Shown here: positions 59,227 to 64,000 of the stretch, in pieces | How the letters are laid out: every line of letters begins with the position of its first letter | How positions within the stretch are numbered: the stretch's first letter is position 1 | Source of the DNA: Cokeromyces recurvatus | Lineage: Eukaryota > Mucoromycota > Mucoromycetes > Mucorales > Mucoraceae | Length of the DNA: 64,000 nucleotides | Assembly: GCF_025118155.1 (NCBI RefSeq) | Contig: NW_026251398.1 | Span: forward strand, 744,001-808,000 | Direction of reading: 5' to 3' | Program-made: the position numbers and the translations under genes | The notes under the pieces: model-generated | Seen by the model: the letters and a program-made list of their open reading frames with translations, nothing else | The model's database searches: none | What the model was told of the DNA's origin: nothing

Positions 59227-61035
59227 ATAACGTAATATACACATCCCTATTAATACAGAAAAATAAACATTTATAGATCTTTCATTTACACATAAAAGTT
59301 CAATATTTGTATATGTATATAATTTGTTGATGTTTTATTCATGTTTAAAAATTTAAATATAATAATGTAGAATAAGTTGTAAATACCAGAGTTAAAAATT
59401 ATTAAAACCTTTTTTTTTTTTGGATTGCCAAGTCTAGGAGAATAATTGGTGTTTTTTGAGTATACTACACAAACCTAGATCAACAAGTAAATTAAAGCAG
59501 AGACTAATTGGAATATTTAAGAAAGGCAGGTCAATTTAATTAACTATACTTAAACCATCTGCGAAAGAATAAAATGTGTGTATTTTATTGTGGGTCATAT
59601 AACAAGCTCAATATCAAGGAATTTCCTAAAATCATAGATGATATGAAAGATGGGTCGAAACATGCTACTCTGATGGCTCGAAAAGACCCATTCTGCAAAG
59701 TACAAAAACAATCCACTCGTAATCTTTTTAAAGCTCATACGTATACCAAAAATGAAAGGAAAATTATATACGAAATTTATGATGAAGAAGAAGATGAAGC
59801 ACAAGTAAGACAAATATCAAGCATGTATAACTATAAAAAAAGATTCTTTATTGCTATATATTTTTGTAGATAACGTGATATATGGGTTGAGAAAGAAAAA
59901 TAATAAATCAAACAGAGGTAAAATACGTGAAATATAAAAATATTATATCAGTCAAAGCTAATTGAGGGAAAAAGAAAATTGTATATGTATAAAATGTTTG
60001 CTATTTATACTTTTTTTGTATGATTGTCTTATTAATGGTTTATCTGTATAAGCTGTATATCAATACCTTTACATTATATTAGTTTCTATAGTCGGGTTAT
60101 ACATTATTGGGTGATCAGTCCAATATATATAATATATACAATAGTTGTAATGGATACATATTTCTTCCTATTACTTATTACAACACATCTTGATTTATAA
60201 TATACGGTATTATATTATATCAAGTTCAGTAGTTAATGTATATTGACAATTATTGTTTATATTCGAGCTTTTGACAGCTGAATTATAAGTATGATTAGTG
60301 GTACCTTAGCTTCAGTTTTAAAATTGTCTATTACTGTATTTGTATCAATACTAGTGCTGTGTAGTTTAACTATTAACATTATTCTTGTATATAGCAATAT
60401 TATGAGATTACTATGATTATTTTATTGTTATATCATGTGCAAATATGACAGTGGTTAGTTAAACACTGAGAAGGAGGGAGGATCCAGAGGAGAGTTGAAC
60501 TAAAAGTCTTACTTATACTTAACAAGATCTCGACAAACGTGATAAATAAAAATTTATGTAAACGTCGTTTCGTCACTTCTTGAGGTACGAGATAATATCA
60601 GTCAAAGACTATAAATTAAGTTTTATGTAATTTTTTGCTTATTTTATTCGATTTAATTCTTATTAGTATTAATATTAAAATTTCTAACTAATTAAGTTCA
60701 CATGAAAATAAACAAAACAATAATATATATGTTTTTTTTTAATTAACCATGTCAACTTCTTCTATATTCACATATGACACATAGTTTTGACTTCTTCTTT
60801 CTAGACTCTAAGTCCTTTATTGTGGATTTAAATCTTCTTTTATTCTGCCTGCCTATTTATTTTAAATGATAGATTGTATTCCACTTCTATTGACTGCTTA
60901 TTTACTTCATCATCATTAAACTGGTCATAAATGGTAAATTAAAGACGGCTCAAATTTTAAGTATTTTTGTAGTGTTATTAATAAATATTGATTTTATTAC
61001 TTTTATTCGTAATTTATACGAGTTCGATATTTAAT
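59227..61035. other. Intergenic with one doubtful small frame
   Basis: Aside from the 100-codon frame at 59574-59873, nothing coding was seen. AT-rich, with no clear repeats until about 61050. Confidence 0.4.
59574..59873 (+). CDS. Doubtful small protein, about 80-99 aa
   Basis: An open frame from ATG 59574 (MCVFYCGSYNKLNIKEFPKI) through an acidic segment (YEIYDEEEDEAQ). A GTAAGA at 59805 could be an intron donor right after DEAQ, but no downstream exon was found. Composition is protein-like, yet no family is recognised. It could be a gene relic at the start of the repeat-rich region. Confidence 0.25.
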   Translation: MCVFYCGSYNKLNIKEFPKIIDDMKDGSKHATLMARKDPFCKVQKQSTRNLFKAHTYTKNERKIIYEIYDEEEDEAQVRQISSMYNYKKRFFIAIYFCR

Positions 61036-61049
61036 ACACTCTTTCTTAA

Positions 61050-61180
61050 ATTACATGGCACAGTTTTTTTTTTTCAGTTTGGCACAACTGTCGACTTTTG
61101 TTATGGCAAATTTTTTTTTATTGATAGCACAAAATTTTAGCATTAAAGAGCGCCATCATATTAAAGTGGCTGTTTATCAA
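61050..61180. repeat. Transposon-terminus-like repeated motif
   Basis: GGCACA or close variants occur repeatedly, each followed by a T-rich stretch: TGGCACAGTTTT, TTGGCACAACTG, ATGGCAAATTTT, TAGCACAAAATTTT. The layout recalls the terminal units of transposon B (GTGTCGCA plus T-run) and the units near 6100-6215. No transposase is attached. Confidence 0.4.
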
Positions 61181-61229
61181 AACACAAATGCCGTTTGGAT
61201 ACAGAATAACGACAAAGGCCTCGCAAGTC

Positions 61230-61835
61230 ACTGTGATGGTATGTAATAAAATAAAGAAAAATAAAAGAAAGAGACAAAAGAAAACAAAAAGAAGTATAGT
61301 TTGGGACTTGAAAAAAAAGAATAAATTAAATTAAATTAAAATGAAAGAATTAAAGATTTTTCAAAGATTATTTTGTGTCTACACAACCACTTGTATTTAT
61401 ACTAATGAATCCTGAATCAAAGAAATAAAAATAGCTGTCAAAGAACATAAGTCATGAAACAGTGTTAGTATCCGGATATACATCTTGTTGATTCAAGAGA
61501 CTGATTTACATGAATTATCTATTGGGTGTTATAATGACCTGATTAAGGTTTTAAATTGTTTGATTTGAGTATAGGTTCCTGATATTTTTTATATTTTATT
61601 TTATTTGATCAAAAATGACCTAAATCCTTTATCAAAGTTGTAAAAATAAATATTTAGAAATGATACAATGTCCTATTTAGTTGACACGTCTAGATGATTG
61701 GATATCAATAAGTTTTATATTGTTTATAAGATGTTATATACAGTAAGATATGATATCTTTTATTATATGTTCAGGCTTATAGTTTGTCCCGTATTATATA
61801 ATTCATCTTTTATAATATTACTTATGCTTATGCCA
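61230..61835 (+). repeat. Dispersed repeat R1, copy 2
   Basis: Second copy of the repeat at 10021-10560, same orientation, diverged, with extra sequence near its right end. Starts TGTGATGGTATGTAATA. Confidence 0.75.
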
Positions 61836-62875
61836 GTGCTTGTTCTATAACAGTGTTGATAAGGTAAAGATAAAAAAAAAAGACAGAATAAATCTGTGGA
61901 AACTTTATATAAAACTTTTATTATAAATTGAATAAAATAAATGAAAAATTGAATGAAAAAAGTGAATTATAAAATGAGTGCAAAATGGATCCATAATTAT
62001 ATCTTGTGGAGAACCGGTTACTTTGCGACAGAAACAGAATGAAAGAAGAATATTTCCCATAAAATAATTAAAGCTATTGTATTTGAGTTCTCTAATCTTT
62101 GCCCTGATTGAGAATTAATCTCAGTTAACTCACTCTAAGAAATATAAAATTGTTGGTGCTCGATATACCCAGTTATTTTCCTTGAAACCAAATAATGAGA
62201 TCTCGTTTGTTCATACTTGTGAATGATATAGGAAAGACACTTTTGACATATATATTTATATTCTAACCAGCTTCTTTATATTATATTCATTCCTCAATGT
62301 ACTACTTACATGAATTTCATTATATTATGTAGTGTTTTCAATTAGAATAGAGATCTCATAGATAGTATACGATTATATTTATAAATCAGTATTTTAGACA
62401 ATATTATAATAATAATAATATATATAACTAATAGATATAATCTATAATTCATATATTTTTATCATTAATAACTCCTTACACTATGTTTTGCTTATCATTA
62501 TTTCGTAAAGTTAGTATTTATTATAATATTATTTTTCTCATCACAAGAATATCTTATGAACTGAAATCAAATAATATTGTATGCATAAAGTATACAACTA
62601 CTAATCATAATATCATTCAATCCTTCATGACTCTGATTTGTATATTATAAAATATGATGTAATACATCATTATATACACAACACATAGTAAAAAGAATTG
62701 TTTTCGTACGTGTAAATTAGTGTCGTCATCATGTGTGGTTAAAACTCCGATACGCGTTTCGGTAGTTAAAATTCTATTTTAAAGTATTGCTAAATGTCAG
62801 ATATTTTTAAGAGTAAGTAATGCTTCCCTGAAATTAGACGTGGCTAAAGTTCTATGTCTGTATTATGCCTAAAGT
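61836..62875. other. AT-rich DNA with repeat R3 copy 2
   Basis: No gene seen. 62600-62683 matches 1575-1655. Confidence 0.45.
62600..62683 (+). repeat. Dispersed repeat R3, copy 2
   Basis: Matches 1575-1655 in the same orientation (TCCTTCATGACTCTGAT, TGTATATTATAA, ACATCATTATA). Confidence 0.7.
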
Positions 62876-64000
62876 ATGGGCGATTATCTGGAAACTCCTG
62901 ATAGAACTACTTTAAAAACATACGTTGATGCAAACCAAAGTTCTGTAAACGCTTATATCCGCCAATTTGATAAAGCAACTGATGCTACAAAAAACCTTCA
63001 AAAAAAAAATTCAAGCAGCATTCAGATCTAAACATCCCAATCGAAAGAGAAGCCCAGATGTGATATTTCTTTTAAAATATCAAATAAAAAATATTAGAAA
63101 ATAAAAAATAATAATAAGACAAAAGAGTCAACGAGACCGAACAATAGTTCTAAAGTCAATTATTTTATTTATGAATTTAAACTGATGGGGTATTTATAAG
63201 AATTGTTAAAGAGGTCTGAGGATAGGATGTGAATCAAAAAAGTATTAGTTACGACCGAATTAGGTATATTGTTGACAACGAAGTGTTAGTGATTTTAATA
63301 TTATTAGATGGAGCGGATCAAGAGAGAGTTAGGATAGAATTTCTTAAATGAATTTATGATCCGCATGTTTAATCATGAAATATGACATTATAAGTCAGCT
63401 CATGACACCAGACATCAAATTAGACATAGAAGAAGCATGGACAGAGACCAAAGTACAAAGAACTGCAAACATTCAAACAAGCCGCGTCGCAGCTGCTCTA
63501 TTGAAAGCCTGTGGTAAAAAGGCGGTCAATTTATTGAAGGTAAATTTCAAGAAGAAATATTCGGGGTACTTTAAATATATATCTTTTTTTCTCCCGATAG
63601 AAAGCTCCACCCAACTCAGATGAAACTACTGCTCATGTCCCTATTGAAGCAAATGCTGTTTGTAATTCTATTCAGTCTGCAGGTCCATCATATACTGATA
63701 TCTCCAATGCTTTTGTTTCACCCTCTACTGAACCTGCTGCCAATACTAGTACTGCGGAAGCAAATGGCACTGCTGATAATCATAATACCAATATTATAAA
63801 TGATAATGTAGTGTCTAGCAGCAATGTAGAGGAGGAAAATACAGAGAAGCTGCTTTTTGTATTGACCGAAGATGAAGAATTCAAAAGTACAATTCTAATC
63901 AATGAGGATACCCTAGAGTGTTTTAAGCGTTTTAGGGAGTTCCAAGAAAAGTTTTTCAAAATAGTTAAAAAGAAAGGATTATTCATTAACAGGGATTTAT
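62876..64000 (+). pseudogene. Unknown multi-exon gene split by a solo LTR, cut by window end
   Basis: Frame from ATG 62876: MGDYLETPDRTTLKTYVDAN, SSVNAYIRQFDKATDATKNL. A one-base slip in an A9 run near 63001 switches the frame so that QKKIQAAFRSKHPNRKRSPD follows. The LTR at 63059-63407 comes next. The frame then resumes (DIKLDIEEAWTETKVQRTAN, SRVAAALLKACGKKAVNLLK), is joined through an intron (63540-63600, GTAAAT...GATAG), and continues through Ser/Asn/Thr-rich and acidic sequence (TEKLLFVLTEDEEFKSTI) past the window end. The basic N-terminus and later layout loosely resemble the split gene at 1660-5019, but homology is not proven. Confidence 0.45.
63059..63407 (+). mobile_element. Solo LTR of a retrotransposon, copy 2
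   Basis: A 349-bp unit with ends TGTGATATTT and TCATGACA, nearly identical to 7039-7385 (a few single-base changes and two one-base indels in A runs). It is flanked by a perfect 5-bp direct repeat CCAGA (63054-63058 and 63408-63412). The target duplication differs from that of copy 1, so these are independent insertions. Confidence 0.88.

Overview
This window is nuclear DNA of a fungus, most probably an early-diverging one of the Mucoromycota (Mucorales type). It is strongly AT-rich. Genes are split by many short introns of about 45-120 bp with GTAAGT-like donors and TAG acceptors. Encoded proteins include sterol reductase Erg4, Mediator subunit Med27, an RBP-J/CSL factor, Mdm35 and Oma1. Long A or T homopolymers occur throughout, mostly in introns and intergenic DNA. 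No species assignment is possible from the sequence alone.

Layout. Positions 1-10.6 kb are a graveyard of mobile DNA: three broken Tc1/IS630-type transposases, one nearly complete element with 26-bp inverted repeats, a solo LTR with a 5-bp target duplication, and multi-exon genes of a fungal family whose D...E-x-S pattern recalls PD-(D/E)XK nucleases. One of those genes is split by the Tc1-like element. A tRNA-Cys lies at 10.7 kb. From 11.9 to 59.2 kb is ordinary gene-bearing DNA, with a PP2C phosphatase (frameshifted here), tRNA adenosine deaminase Tad2, ribonucleotide reductase large subunit, an unknown Gln-rich protein, a CSL transcription factor, a Sec7 ARF-GEF, a quinone oxidoreductase, ribosomal protein uL11, an N-myristoylated EF-hand protein, Erg4, an alpha-arrestin, a CCDC137-like protein, Med27, a double ZNRD2-type protein, Oma1, an unknown 702-aa protein, the cap-binding protein Cbc2, Mdm35 and a monocarboxylate-transporter-like MFS protein. 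Gene-poor gaps at 24.4-25.7, 27.4-34.2 and 39.1-42.6 kb hold relics, including an eroded Fanzor/TnpB-like reading frame and an eroded serine-recombinase-like frame. From 59.2 to 64 kb the repeat-rich landscape returns, with direct-orientation copies of repeats also found at 1.6, 7.0 and 10.0 kb and a second solo LTR inside another gene.

Function. The host genes are mixed housekeeping functions: DNA precursor synthesis, translation, nuclear RNA processing, transcription, mitochondrial quality control and lipid transfer, sterol synthesis, and transport and ubiquitin adaptors. There is no sign of one pathway cluster. Exon models were built by hand from splice sites and checked for reading-frame continuity. 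All complete models total a multiple of three except PP2C, where one base is missing in a homopolymer.

Most unusual observations: a 2-nt micro-exon needed to keep the MFS gene in frame; two solo LTRs with perfect target duplications, each inside a coding frame; a Tc1-like insertion immediately after the putative catalytic glutamate codon of a nuclease-like gene; and the Fanzor-like and recombinase-like relics on the same strand.
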